From contig CAVUMB010000007.1 in the NCBI GenBank assembly GCA_963742405.1, positions 62,001 through 126,000 on the forward strand: 64,000 bases of DNA, in the 5' to 3' direction. The notes under the pieces are model-generated. The model searched no databases. It was not told where the DNA came from and saw only the letters and a list, made by a program, of their open reading frames with translations. The stretch comes from JAGVSR01 sp963742405 (GTDB lineage Bacteria; Pseudomonadota; Alphaproteobacteria; Rhizobiales; Hyphomicrobiaceae). The translations under genes and the position numbers were made by a program. Below, one piece after another: positions 44,123 through 52,611 of this stretch (its first letter is position 1; the number at the start of each line of letters is the position of its first letter).

Positions 44123-45487
44123 TCAATAAACGGGGTCGGCCTTGACGGCACGGGGGATATCGGGCTCGACGAATGACTGTTTCGGCGGTTGCGCCGGGTC
44201 CGAAATGGCACGCGCACCCAGAACGGCCGCCGCGATGAAAAGCATCGCTTCGGCGGCGAAGACCACAGTGAAGGCGTCGGCCGGTTCCAGCACCACGCCG
44301 CGAATGAGATCAGCCGCCGCTGCGCCGACGAAGCCGCCGGCGCCAAATGCGATCGCCTGCGCCGCACCCCACAGCCCCATGCGAAGTCCCTCGCTGTTCG
44401 CCCGTCCTGCGCCGGCAAGTCCCATCATTGTTCCGATCGCTGCAACAGCGAAGGCGCCGTTGGCGAAGCCGAGGGCGATGACGGTAGCTGTCAGCGGAAA
44501 GTTGGGTGCGAAAAGTCCGGCGAGTACGAGCCCGAGTAGAGCCACAGCGGACGCGATACATCCGCCGACCGTCCAGCTGCGCAGGGAGCCAAACCCGATA
44601 CGCGGATGCGCAGCGATGGCAACAAGCGCCATGCCCATGAACACGCCCGAATGCTGGTGTCCGGCGAGCTTTGTCGACTGAGCCGGGTTGAGCCCGAAGG
44701 CAAATCCGGCAAATGGTTCCAGGATCAGGTCCTGCATGCTGTAGGCAAGCATCGAAACGAATACGAAAATCGTGAAACGGCGCGCCTGCGGTTCGTTCCA
44801 AACCTCGTTCAAAGCCGCCTGGAATGCGCCGCCGTCGTGTGCGCTGGCGGCTGCAATCTGGTCCGACGCAGCTTGCCGCGCGCGTGACGGCTCTATGCCC
44901 CACAGCGCCACGCCTGAAACGGCAAAGGCGAGAACAGCAACGCTGCCGCTGACGGCAACGAGCCGCATCATCGAAAACGGGTCGAGAAATTTACTGGCAA
45001 CGATCGTCGTGACGACAAAGCCGGCGATCATCATCATCCATACGATCGTCGCGGCCGGTGCGCGCCGAGCCGGATCAACGCGCGTGGCAAGCAATGCCAG
45101 CAGATTGGTTCCCGATGCTCCGACTCCGACTCCGACGAACGTGAAGGCCAGCACCGCCAGCGCCATGCCGGCCCAGAAATTTGCCGCCGTCACGGCGACG
45201 GCAAGCGCCGCGCCGGTGCCACCGAGGCCCAAAGTCGCGATACCGAACAGAATCCATGGCGTGCGCCGACCCCCGGTATCGGAGCCATAACCCCACCGCG
45301 GCCGCAGGAACTGCAATGCGTAATGCCAGGCAACAAGCGCGCCAGGAATCGCGGCAGCCAAGGCCAATTCTACCACCATCACGCGATTAATCGTGGACGT
45401 GGTGAGGACGACGATGGACCCCAGTGCTGTTTGCACCAGCCCGAGGCGCATGATGCCGATCCAGCCGAGGGGAGGCGCCTGGGTCAT
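44123..45487 (-). CDS. PucC/Bch2-family pigment-protein assembly transporter
   Basis: 454 aa from ATG at 45487, overlapping the bchG stop by 4 bases. Twelve hydrophobic segments of MFS type; the PucC-family start reads RLGLVQTALGSIVVLTTSTINRVMVVELAL, and QDLILEPFAGFAFG is the family mid-motif. This is the bchG-linked paralogue (ORF428/Bch2), distinct from LhaA near puhA (57971). PucC proteins help assemble light-harvesting complexes, probably by delivering bacteriochlorophyll made by the neighbouring BchG. Confidence 0.92.
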   Translation of the reverse strand: MTQAPPLGWIGIMRLGLVQTALGSIVVLTTSTINRVMVVELALAAAIPGALVAWHYALQFLRPRWGYGSDTGGRRTPWILFGIATLGLGGTGAALAVAVTAANFWAGMALAVLAFTFVGVGVGASGTNLLALLATRVDPARRAPAATIVWMMMIAGFVVTTIVASKFLDPFSMMRLVAVSGSVAVLAFAVSGVALWGIEPSRARQAASDQIAAASAHDGGAFQAALNEVWNEPQARRFTIFVFVSMLAYSMQDLILEPFAGFAFGLNPAQSTKLAGHQHSGVFMGMALVAIAAHPRIGFGSLRSWTVGGCIASAVALLGLVLAGLFAPNFPLTATVIALGFANGAFAVAAIGTMMGLAGAGRANSEGLRMGLWGAAQAIAFGAGGFVGAAAADLIRGVVLEPADAFTVVFAAEAMLFIAAAVLGARAISDPAQPPKQSFVEPDIPRAVKADPVY

Positions 45488-46392
45488 GAAACAACACCGA
45501 GTTCGGGGCGAATGGCGACGGCCGCGATCATCATGCCGGTCACGTATAGGGAGATGCCGGTGGCATTATACCAAGGTGCGCGTCCACGCGGGTCACGGAC
45601 CAAAATGGACATCAGCCCAATCTGTGCCAGCAGCACCAGACCGACAAGCGCCGCGGCTAACATATGATCCCAATGCACAAGCAGCAGGACGACGACGAAT
45701 TGCGGCAGCGCCATTACGATGCAGGCCAGACGCGCTGCCCGATCGGGCCCGAGTTGAACCGGTAACGACCGGATGCCGAGCTGTTGGTCGCCATCGATGG
45801 ACTTGAAGTCGTTGAGGGTCATGATGCCGTGTGCTCCGATGCTGTAGAGCGCAGCCATCGCCAAGACCTGTGTACTGGGAAGGGCGGCCGACATCACAAG
45901 AGCGCCGGTGAACCAGGGCAATCCCTCATAGCAGGCGCCGACGGCGGCGTTGCCGAACCAGCCGTTCTTCTTCAGCCGGATCGGCGGCATGCTGTAAGCC
46001 CACGCAAGCGCGAGACCAACGCAAGTGGCCAGGAAGCCCCAAAGTCCGAGAAATGTCGAAACCGCAAGCGACAGGATCGTCCAGACGATGGCGATGACGA
46101 GCCCCATCTGACCTGGAATGCGCCCGGAAGGAATCGGGCGGTTGGGTTCATTGATCGCATCGACATGGCGGTCAAACCAATCGTTCACGGCTTGCGATGT
46201 GCCGCAAACCAGTGGGCCGGCGAGCAGAACACCGACGACCACGAGCGGAAGTCGGTCGATCGAGCCATCAAAGCCGGACGAGACAACGCCGCAGGCAAGG
46301 GCCCACATCGGCGGAAACCACGTGATGGGTTTCAACAATTCGAGCACCGCAGCGGGGTCGAGACGCGACACTGTAAGCGCAGGCATTGCCAT
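45484..46392 (-). CDS. bchG: Bacteriochlorophyll synthase (prenyltransferase) BchG
   Basis: 302 aa from ATG at 46392. UbiA-family membrane enzyme attaching the geranylgeranyl tail to bacteriochlorophyllide. The first Asp motif is NDWFDRHVDAINEPNRPIPSG and the second region NDFKSIDGDQQLGIRSLP. Eight to nine transmembrane segments. First gene of the long minus-strand operon running to dxs; its upstream region holds PpsR-type sites. Confidence 0.97.
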   Translation of the reverse strand: MAMPALTVSRLDPAAVLELLKPITWFPPMWALACGVVSSGFDGSIDRLPLVVVGVLLAGPLVCGTSQAVNDWFDRHVDAINEPNRPIPSGRIPGQMGLVIAIVWTILSLAVSTFLGLWGFLATCVGLALAWAYSMPPIRLKKNGWFGNAAVGACYEGLPWFTGALVMSAALPSTQVLAMAALYSIGAHGIMTLNDFKSIDGDQQLGIRSLPVQLGPDRAARLACIVMALPQFVVVLLLVHWDHMLAAALVGLVLLAQIGLMSILVRDPRGRAPWYNATGISLYVTGMMIAAVAIRPELGVVS

Positions 46393-46421
46393 TAAAGAAA
46401 GCTAATGCGGCAATTCAGAAG

Positions 46422-46465
46422 TGTCAATTCAGGATTACACTTGGTGGTGTCAAAAAATGCGACGT
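46422..46465 (-). promoter_or_regulatory. bchG-operon promoter region with PpsR/CrtJ sites
   Basis: TGTCAATTCAGGATTACA at 46422-46439 matches TGT-N12-ACA. Eight bp away, at 46448-46465, a half-site begins TGTCAAAAAATGC but lacks the second ACA. Both are between ppsR and bchG. On the minus strand these give two TTGACA -35-like hexamers. Confidence 0.75.
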
Positions 46466-46478
46466 CGAGGAAGGCGAT

Positions 46479-47920
46479 TTACTCGTCGCGATCGCCATCG
46501 AGGTCACCCATGCCGTGGCGCCGTAGTTTGGAATAAAGCCCCTGCCGGCTGAGCCCCAGCATTTCGGCGGCCGACGCGCGATTGTCATCCGTCAGTTCCA
46601 GCGCTGCCTCGATACATAACCGCTCGATCATATCGGTGGATTCGCGAACCAGTTCTTTTAGTGGCACGCGGCCGACGAGTTCAGTCAACTGCTCGACCGA
46701 GCGCGGCAGCGCACGTCGGCCGTTGATGGTGGTATCGGGCCGCCGCGCAACCCGCCTGAGGGTCATGCCAAGACACGGCTGTTCTGACCCCGACACGGAC
46801 ACCGCCGAGACTTCGACATCCTCCGCCGAGCCGTACTCGCCGCGAACCACGGTCGAAAAATTCCGGATTTCGCCGCGTTCTTTCAGGTTTTTTCCGAGCA
46901 CAGCCATGTCAATGGGGTGCCGCCCGATCCAACGATCGACCAGCTCGCCGCGCAGCTGTTCCTCGGTGGCCAACTGCGTCAGCTCGATAAAGGCTGCATT
47001 CGCCGTCAGAATGCGGCGATCCGGATCCGTGACGACAAACCCATCCGGGAGCTTTTGCACGACGTCGAAGAGGCTCGACCGAGACTTCATCCAGGCGCCG
47101 GCGTTGGCCGAGGTCGGCGTCAGACGTATGAGAATGTTGGCGGCGTTTTCCTGCCGGAATAAAGATGCCGAGACGCTCAGATCGAGCTTCGCCTCGTCCA
47201 GACGCACGATGATATCTTCCGCTTGGCCGCTGGTTCGCAGGGCAGCGAGGAAAGTCTGGATTTTGCGCTGCCCTTCGCTATCGAAAAGCTCGTGCAGCGG
47301 ACGCCCGGCAAGTCGGCGCGTCGAACGGCCCAGAAGCTTAGAAGCTGCCGGGTTGGATTTCAGCGATCCGGTTGTTTGCAGCGTCGACAATCAAAACCGC
47401 TTCCGAGGAGATTTGGAACAGGAGGCGATACCGCGTTTCGGCATGACGCAGCCGCGTATACTCGCGCTCCATGGTCTGCTGCGTGTCGACAAGACGCTGT
47501 TGCATCGCCGCTAGCGCGCGGAGATCCCGTCCGATCGCGACGATTTTGCCGGATTGGCCAAGGGAGATGGCGGAATAGCGGATCGGGATCTCGCCGCTGC
47601 GTCCGACGGGATGGTTGACCTGTCGCCATGTAATAGCGGAGGAAACCTGCGTGTCACGCAGGAGATCCTCGATCTTGTTCTTGCTGTCTTCGGCGACCGT
47701 GTCGATCCAACGTTGTCCGATCCAATTGGCGCAGCCGTCGCGCAGTAATTCTTCGCTGCCAAGTGCCACATCGCGGATGACGCCTTTATTATCGATCACA
47801 AGAGCAATGTCGGCGGCAGCTGTCAGTAATCTTGCGGCCGAATTCCGCATCGATGTCGCCCAGATGCCTTTTGGGGGCTCTGAACGGCTCGACGCGTTTT
47901 GACGGCACTCGAATTTCCAT
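46479..47920 (-). pseudogene. ppsR: Transcriptional repressor PpsR/CrtJ, two frameshifts as read
   Basis: Aerobic repressor of photosynthesis genes, 479 aa if repaired. ATG at 47920 opens MEIRVPSKRVEPFRAPKRHL...DAEFGRK; near 47831 the frame changes and continues LTAAADIALVIDNKGVIRDVA (PAS domain), and near 47355 it changes again, continuing NPAASKLLGRSTRRLAGRPL. The last part has a PAS domain (GFVVTDPDRRILTANAAFIEL) and the Fis-type DNA-binding helix NRASAAEMLGLSRQGLYSKL. Removing one base at each point restores the whole protein. The Cys residue in GSEQPCLGMTL is kept. Confidence 0.88.
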
Positions 47921-47954
47921 ACCGATACCGCAACCTTTGCCCAATGCTAGCTGA

Positions 47955-48872
47955 TTAGCCACTTGTGACCTTAGCACCGAGCAGACTGCGCAGCTGCATG
48001 ACAGCATGACGCCCGCTTACCGCCGTGCCGTCGGCGCCGACGCGCGACACCAACTCGGGATTGTCGAGAAATATGCTGCCGCCGACGAGAACGACGATTG
48101 ATTTGTTCAACGAAGCCTTCCGGATGCCTTGGATTGCGGACGAAATTCCGTCGAGCAACGCTCCCCATGCGACCGAAATGCCGACGACGTCGAAGTGCTG
48201 AGCGCGCACGCGCCGGGCCATGTCCCGCGCGTCTTTCGGTGCCCCACTGGAACAGTCCCAGCCGGCGCGCCGGAAATATTCTTCGATCAGCATGAGGCCA
48301 AGGGTGTGTTGTTCCCCCGGCATTGTCATGAGCAGAATGCGCCGGCCATCGAAGGCCATCGCTGCTTCTTTTTCGAATTCGGGACTGAGCTGATGCACAA
48401 TCTGCTGGATACGCGCCATGCCGATCGTCACATCGGTGAAGCAGCACAGATCCGCTTTCCACATTTCGCCGAGCAAACGAGCAGTTGGTGCCATCAGTTC
48501 CACAAAAATGGCTTCAATCGGCACGCCTTGGTTGCGCAGCGCATCGACGTAGGAGCAGGCCACTTCGGTCTCGTGCTCGATCACGATACGCGCCAACTCG
48601 ACGACGTCATCGGAAGAGATATGCAGCGACAACTCCTCACGTGAGCTGCTCGCAAGCTCGCCGTGAGCAAGTCCGCGATGGACAAGCATCAGGCGCGGAA
48701 TAACTTCCGCCTCGATCGTTCGCCCAAGCATGGCGCGATTGAACTCTTGCGGCGCCGACGCACCGCCGGATGACGAATATACCGGCACGTCCTCGCAGGA
48801 CTGCCATTCGCCAAATGCTTCGATGAGCTGCCGCGATCCGGGCATTGAGCGTGCTCCTCCCGTCTTGGCCAT
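47955..48872 (-). CDS. ppaA: Cobalamin-binding antirepressor AerR/PpaA
   Basis: 305 aa from ATG at 48872, 34 bp upstream of ppsR on the same strand. B12-binding regulators of this family use light-sensitive cobalamin to relieve PpsR/CrtJ repression. The helical cap (about 70-175) precedes a Rossmann-like B12 domain with RRILLMTMPGEQHTLGLMLI (His ligand), FDVVGISVAWG and IVVLVGGSIFLDNPELV. Some members also bind haem. Its pairing with ppsR is standard; with ppsR shifted, its target would be missing. Confidence 0.93.
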   Translation of the reverse strand: MAKTGGARSMPGSRQLIEAFGEWQSCEDVPVYSSSGGASAPQEFNRAMLGRTIEAEVIPRLMLVHRGLAHGELASSSREELSLHISSDDVVELARIVIEHETEVACSYVDALRNQGVPIEAIFVELMAPTARLLGEMWKADLCCFTDVTIGMARIQQIVHQLSPEFEKEAAMAFDGRRILLMTMPGEQHTLGLMLIEEYFRRAGWDCSSGAPKDARDMARRVRAQHFDVVGISVAWGALLDGISSAIQGIRKASLNKSIVVLVGGSIFLDNPELVSRVGADGTAVSGRHAVMQLRSLLGAKVTSG

Positions 48873-49052
48873 ATGAACACCGAACCCGGTGCTCTAACCC
48901 ACTACGGCCGTTCGAAAATGGACCCGCTCTCGTTTGAACTTTTGGACCAGTTGCAAAGATCTTTTCGGATCTCGGCGTTCCCCGGCCACGAGCACCAGCA
49001 CGAACTCTGATCATTCAAAGACCCTGGACAGAAAAATGTAAAGCAAAAATTA

Positions 49053-49095
49053 CGTCAACTTAGGTTGACATTCCTTTCGAGGGCGGACGTAGTCT
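49053..49095 (+). promoter_or_regulatory. bchF promoter with PpsR-like site
   Basis: CGTCAACTTAGGTTGACA at 49053-49070 differs from TGTC-N10-GACA by one base. It includes TTGACA (49065-49070) as -35, with a weak TAGTCT-like -10 at 49090-49095. A further TGT-N12-ACG lies at 49037-49054. This would drive the bchFNBHLM-puh operon from 49147. Confidence 0.6.
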
Positions 49096-49146
49096 CTGGA
49101 CGCTTGGTCGCAGCTTCACTGCACCAGCACGGGGCGCGCGATTATC

Positions 49147-49665
49147 GTGAAGGGCACGGCACAGACCCACCACCAGGCCATTCGACCGCTTTACACGGCC
49201 GAACAGCGCCGCCGCCGTGATGCCTCGCCCTGGACTCTTGTTCAGGGCATTCTGGCACCGCTTCAATTCCTCGTTTTTCTTGTGAGCTTGTGGCTCGTCG
49301 TTCGCTTTCTGCTGACTGGCGAAGGCGAAAGCGCAGCCACTGTCTCCGTCGTGGTTAAGACCTTCGTGCTCTACACCATCATGGTGACGGGTTCGATCTG
49401 GGAGAAAGACGTTTTCGGCCGCTACCTGTTTGCACCGGCGTTTTTCTGGGAAGACGTGGTCAGTATGCTCGTGCTGGCTCTCCACACAGCCTACCTCTAC
49501 GCTGTCTTGACCGGCGCCCTCAGTGTCGAAGGGCAAATGTTCCTGGCGCTCGCCGCATATGCCACTTACGTCGTCAACGCCGCCCAATTCATTCTCAAGC
49601 TTCGCGCCGCACGTCTGCAGAGTGCAACAGCGTCCGAGCCCGCATCCGGCCTGGAGGCGGCGTAA
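49147..49665 (+). CDS. bchF: 3-vinyl bacteriochlorophyllide hydratase BchF
   Basis: 172 aa from GTG at 49147. Adds water to the C3 vinyl group to give the hydroxyethyl form used by BchC. Four hydrophobic segments (LQFLVFLVSLWLVVRFLL, VVVKTFVLYTIMVTG, WEDVVSMLVLALHTAYLYAV, MFLALAAYATYVVNAAQFIL) and the signature YTAEQRRRRDASPWTLVQG are family features. First gene of the plus-strand operon; TAATG overlap couples it to bchN. Confidence 0.95.
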   Translation: MKGTAQTHHQAIRPLYTAEQRRRRDASPWTLVQGILAPLQFLVFLVSLWLVVRFLLTGEGESAATVSVVVKTFVLYTIMVTGSIWEKDVFGRYLFAPAFFWEDVVSMLVLALHTAYLYAVLTGALSVEGQMFLALAAYATYVVNAAQFILKLRAARLQSATASEPASGLEAA

Positions 49666-50960
49666 TGACCAGTGTACTTGCCACCGCCAAGGCGTTGCCA
49701 AAGGAAGCCTGCACGTCCGTCGAGCGCCCCGTTCTGCGCCAGCGTGGCCAGCGCGAAGTTTTCTGTGGATTGACCGGCATCATCTGGCTGCACCGTAAGA
49801 TCCAGGACGCGTTCTTCCTGGTCGTGGGGTCGCGCACGTGCGCTCATCTCATACAGTCGGCCGCAGGCGTGATGATTTTTGCCGAACCGCGCTTCGCCAC
49901 TGCCATTCTCGATGAACGCGATCTTGCAGGTCTGGCCGACGCCAACGAGGAACTCGACCGCGTCGTCGGCCGCCTGCTTGAGCGCCGCCCGGATATCCGG
50001 ATGCTGTTTCTCGTCGGCTCTTGTCCGTCAGAGGTGATCAAGCTCGACCTATCGCGCGCGGCGGAGCGCCTGTCGGCCCAGCATACGCCACGCGTTCGCA
50101 TTCTGAATTACTCCGGCAGCGGCATCGAAACGACCTTCACCCAGGGCGAAGACGCCTGTCTCGCTGCTCTTGTGCCGGAATTGCCGTCCCGTGAAAGCAG
50201 CACCCCGCGCCTCCTCGTTGCCGGAGCGCTAGCCGACATCGTGGAAGATCAATTCGGACGGATCTTCGCCGAACTGGGCATCACGGATGTCGCCTTCCTC
50301 CCGCCACGCAAATCCGGTGATCTCCCGGCCGTCGGACCGGGAACCCGCGTCTTGCTCGCGCAGCCCTTCCTGACCGAGACAGCCACGCGCCTGCAAGAAC
50401 GCGGCTGTGAAATCCTCACGGCGCAGTTTCCCTACGGCGTGGAAGGCACGATCGCATGGCTGTCAACAGCTGCCGATCTTTGGAACATCCCCCGCGACCG
50501 CTTCGATCAAGTCATTGCCCCGGCCGCCGCTCGCGCCCGCAAAGCGCTCGACGCGCACAAATTCCGGTTATCGGGCAAGCGCGTGTTTTTCTTCCCCGAC
50601 AGTCAGCTTGAGATCCCGCTCGCACGTTTCCTGCACGAAGAGCTTGGCATGATCCCGGTTGAAGTCGGCACGCCCTATCTCAATCGACAGCAGATGGCGC
50701 TCGATCTCGACAAGCTCCCTTCGGAAACGTTGGTGAGCGAAGGCCAGGATGTGGAGCGCCAGCTCGATCGCTGTCGCGAGGCCAAGCCGGATCTGATCGT
50801 ATGCGGACTGGGGCTGGCCAATCCGCTCGAAGCGGAAGGCTTCACCACCAAGTGGTCGATCGAGCTTCTGTTCACGCCCGTCCAGGGCTTCGAGCAAGCA
50901 GGCGACTTGGCAGAACTCTTCACGCGTCCGCTTGTGCGGCGCACGCGGTTGGAGGTCTGA
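49665..50960 (+). CDS. bchN: Light-independent protochlorophyllide reductase subunit N
   Basis: 431 aa from ATG at 49665. NifD-like partner of BchB; reduces ring D of protochlorophyllide in the dark. Cluster-binding Cys are in REVFCGLTGIIWLH, GSRTCAHLIQSAAGVMIFAE and LVGSCPSEVIKLDL. C-terminal IVCGLGLANPLEAEGFTTKW is conserved. Overlaps bchF by one base. Confidence 0.98.
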   Translation: MTSVLATAKALPKEACTSVERPVLRQRGQREVFCGLTGIIWLHRKIQDAFFLVVGSRTCAHLIQSAAGVMIFAEPRFATAILDERDLAGLADANEELDRVVGRLLERRPDIRMLFLVGSCPSEVIKLDLSRAAERLSAQHTPRVRILNYSGSGIETTFTQGEDACLAALVPELPSRESSTPRLLVAGALADIVEDQFGRIFAELGITDVAFLPPRKSGDLPAVGPGTRVLLAQPFLTETATRLQERGCEILTAQFPYGVEGTIAWLSTAADLWNIPRDRFDQVIAPAAARARKALDAHKFRLSGKRVFFFPDSQLEIPLARFLHEELGMIPVEVGTPYLNRQQMALDLDKLPSETLVSEGQDVERQLDRCREAKPDLIVCGLGLANPLEAEGFTTKWSIELLFTPVQGFEQAGDLAELFTRPLVRRTRLEV

Positions 50961-50964
50961 GGCC

Positions 50965-52611
50965 ATGCAATTGACCGTCTGGACCTATGAAGGCCCCCCG
51001 CACATCGGTGCCATGCGCATCGCCAATTCCATGCAAGGGCTGCATTACGTTCTGCATGCGCCGCAGGGCGACACCTATGCCGATCTCCTGTTCACGATGA
51101 TCGAGCGAAACAATGTACGCCCCCCAGTCACCTACACGACCTTCCAGGCGCGCGATCTCGGCAGCGACACGGCGGAACTCTTCAAGTCTTCTGCTTTGGC
51201 AGCCTATGAGCGCTTCCGGCCTGAAGCGATGATCGTCGGCGCCTCGTGCACAGCCGAACTGATCCAGGACGATCCGGGCGGGCTGGCCAAGGCTCTCGGC
51301 CTCGACTGCCCCGTCGTTCCGCTCGATCTCCCGGCGTATCAGAAAAAAGAAAATTGGGGCGCCGCAGAAACCTTCTATCAGCTCGTGCGCGCATTTGCAG
51401 GCACACGCGCTCCAGCCCCTGGCGCACCGCGTCGCGTGCGAGCCGCCGGCGAACGCGCACGCTGCAACATTCTGGGTCCGACGTCGCTCGGCTTTCGCCA
51501 TCGCGATGACGTAACGGAAATCCAGCGTTTGCTCGCCGACCTCAAAATCGACGTCAATGTCGTCGCACCGCAGGGCGCCCGCCCCGGCGATCTGACCCGT
51601 CTGCCGGACGCAGATTTCAACGTAGTGCTTTATCCGGAAGTGGCGCAGAACGCCGCCAACTGGTTGAAGCGCACTTTTGGTCAGCCGTTCACGACAACGA
51701 TCCCCATCGGCGTCACGGCGACACGCGCCTTCGTCAAGGAAGTCTGCGAACTTGCCGGCATCGATAGTCAGGCCTTCCTTTCCAGCGAACGTTCGCGCCT
51801 GCCTTGGTATTCCCGCAGCATCGATTCGACCTACCTCACCGGCAAGCGCGTTTTCATTTTCGGCGATGCCACGCATGCCATGGCCGCCGCGCGCGTCGCC
51901 AGCATCGAACTCGGTTTCAAAGTCGTCGGTCTAGGCACCTATTCGCGAGAGTTCGCTCGCGATGTTCGCGAAGCAGCGGTTCAGTATGGCGTCGAGGCCC
52001 TGATCACTGACGACTACCTGGAAGTCGAGCAGGCGGTGCGCGAATTGCACCCCGAACTGGTGCTCGGCACGCAGATGGAGCGCCACATCGCCAAACGCAT
52101 CGGCGTACCTTGCGCAGTGATTTCCGCTCCCATCCACGTCCAGGATTTCCCGGCGCGCTATGCTCCCCAGATGGGCTTTGAAGGCGCCAATGTGTTGTTC
52201 GACACATGGGTGCACCCACTCATGATGGGTCTTGAGGAACACTTGTTGCAGATGTTCCGCGACGATTTCGAATTCCACGATGGCGCTGGACCCTCGCATC
52301 TGGGCGGGCACGGCGGCGCGCGGGAAGCTCAAGGCGGCGCGCAGGACATGGCGCCCGAAACAGCCGCCACATCCCCTGCGACTCTCGCCACGCCCGGATC
52401 ATCAGATACCGCTGTTCTGGAACGGCCCGCCGTTGCCGTTGCTGATGAGGTTGGCGGCTGGGCGACCGAGGCGGAGCAGGAACTTCGCAAAATCCCGTTC
52501 TTCGTCCGGGGCAAGGCACGGCGCAATACCGAACGCTACGCCGCGGATCGGGGCATTAAGAACATAACGATCGAGACCCTGTATGATGCAAAGGCCCATT
52601 ACAGCCGCTGA
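50965..52611 (+). CDS. bchB: Light-independent protochlorophyllide reductase subunit B
   Basis: 548 aa from ATG at 50965, four bp after bchN. NifK-like partner of BchN. Family start MQLTVWTYEGPPHIGAMRIA, cluster-region VGASCTAELIQDDPGG, ALITDDYLEVE, and the C-terminal helix domain with ELRKIPFFVRGKARRNTERY. An Ala/Pro-rich insert of about 50 residues (from GGAREAQGGAQD) separates core and C-terminal domain. Confidence 0.97.
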   Translation: MQLTVWTYEGPPHIGAMRIANSMQGLHYVLHAPQGDTYADLLFTMIERNNVRPPVTYTTFQARDLGSDTAELFKSSALAAYERFRPEAMIVGASCTAELIQDDPGGLAKALGLDCPVVPLDLPAYQKKENWGAAETFYQLVRAFAGTRAPAPGAPRRVRAAGERARCNILGPTSLGFRHRDDVTEIQRLLADLKIDVNVVAPQGARPGDLTRLPDADFNVVLYPEVAQNAANWLKRTFGQPFTTTIPIGVTATRAFVKEVCELAGIDSQAFLSSERSRLPWYSRSIDSTYLTGKRVFIFGDATHAMAAARVASIELGFKVVGLGTYSREFARDVREAAVQYGVEALITDDYLEVEQAVRELHPELVLGTQMERHIAKRIGVPCAVISAPIHVQDFPARYAPQMGFEGANVLFDTWVHPLMMGLEEHLLQMFRDDFEFHDGAGPSHLGGHGGAREAQGGAQDMAPETAATSPATLATPGSSDTAVLERPAVAVADEVGGWATEAEQELRKIPFFVRGKARRNTERYAADRGIKNITIETLYDAKAHYSR

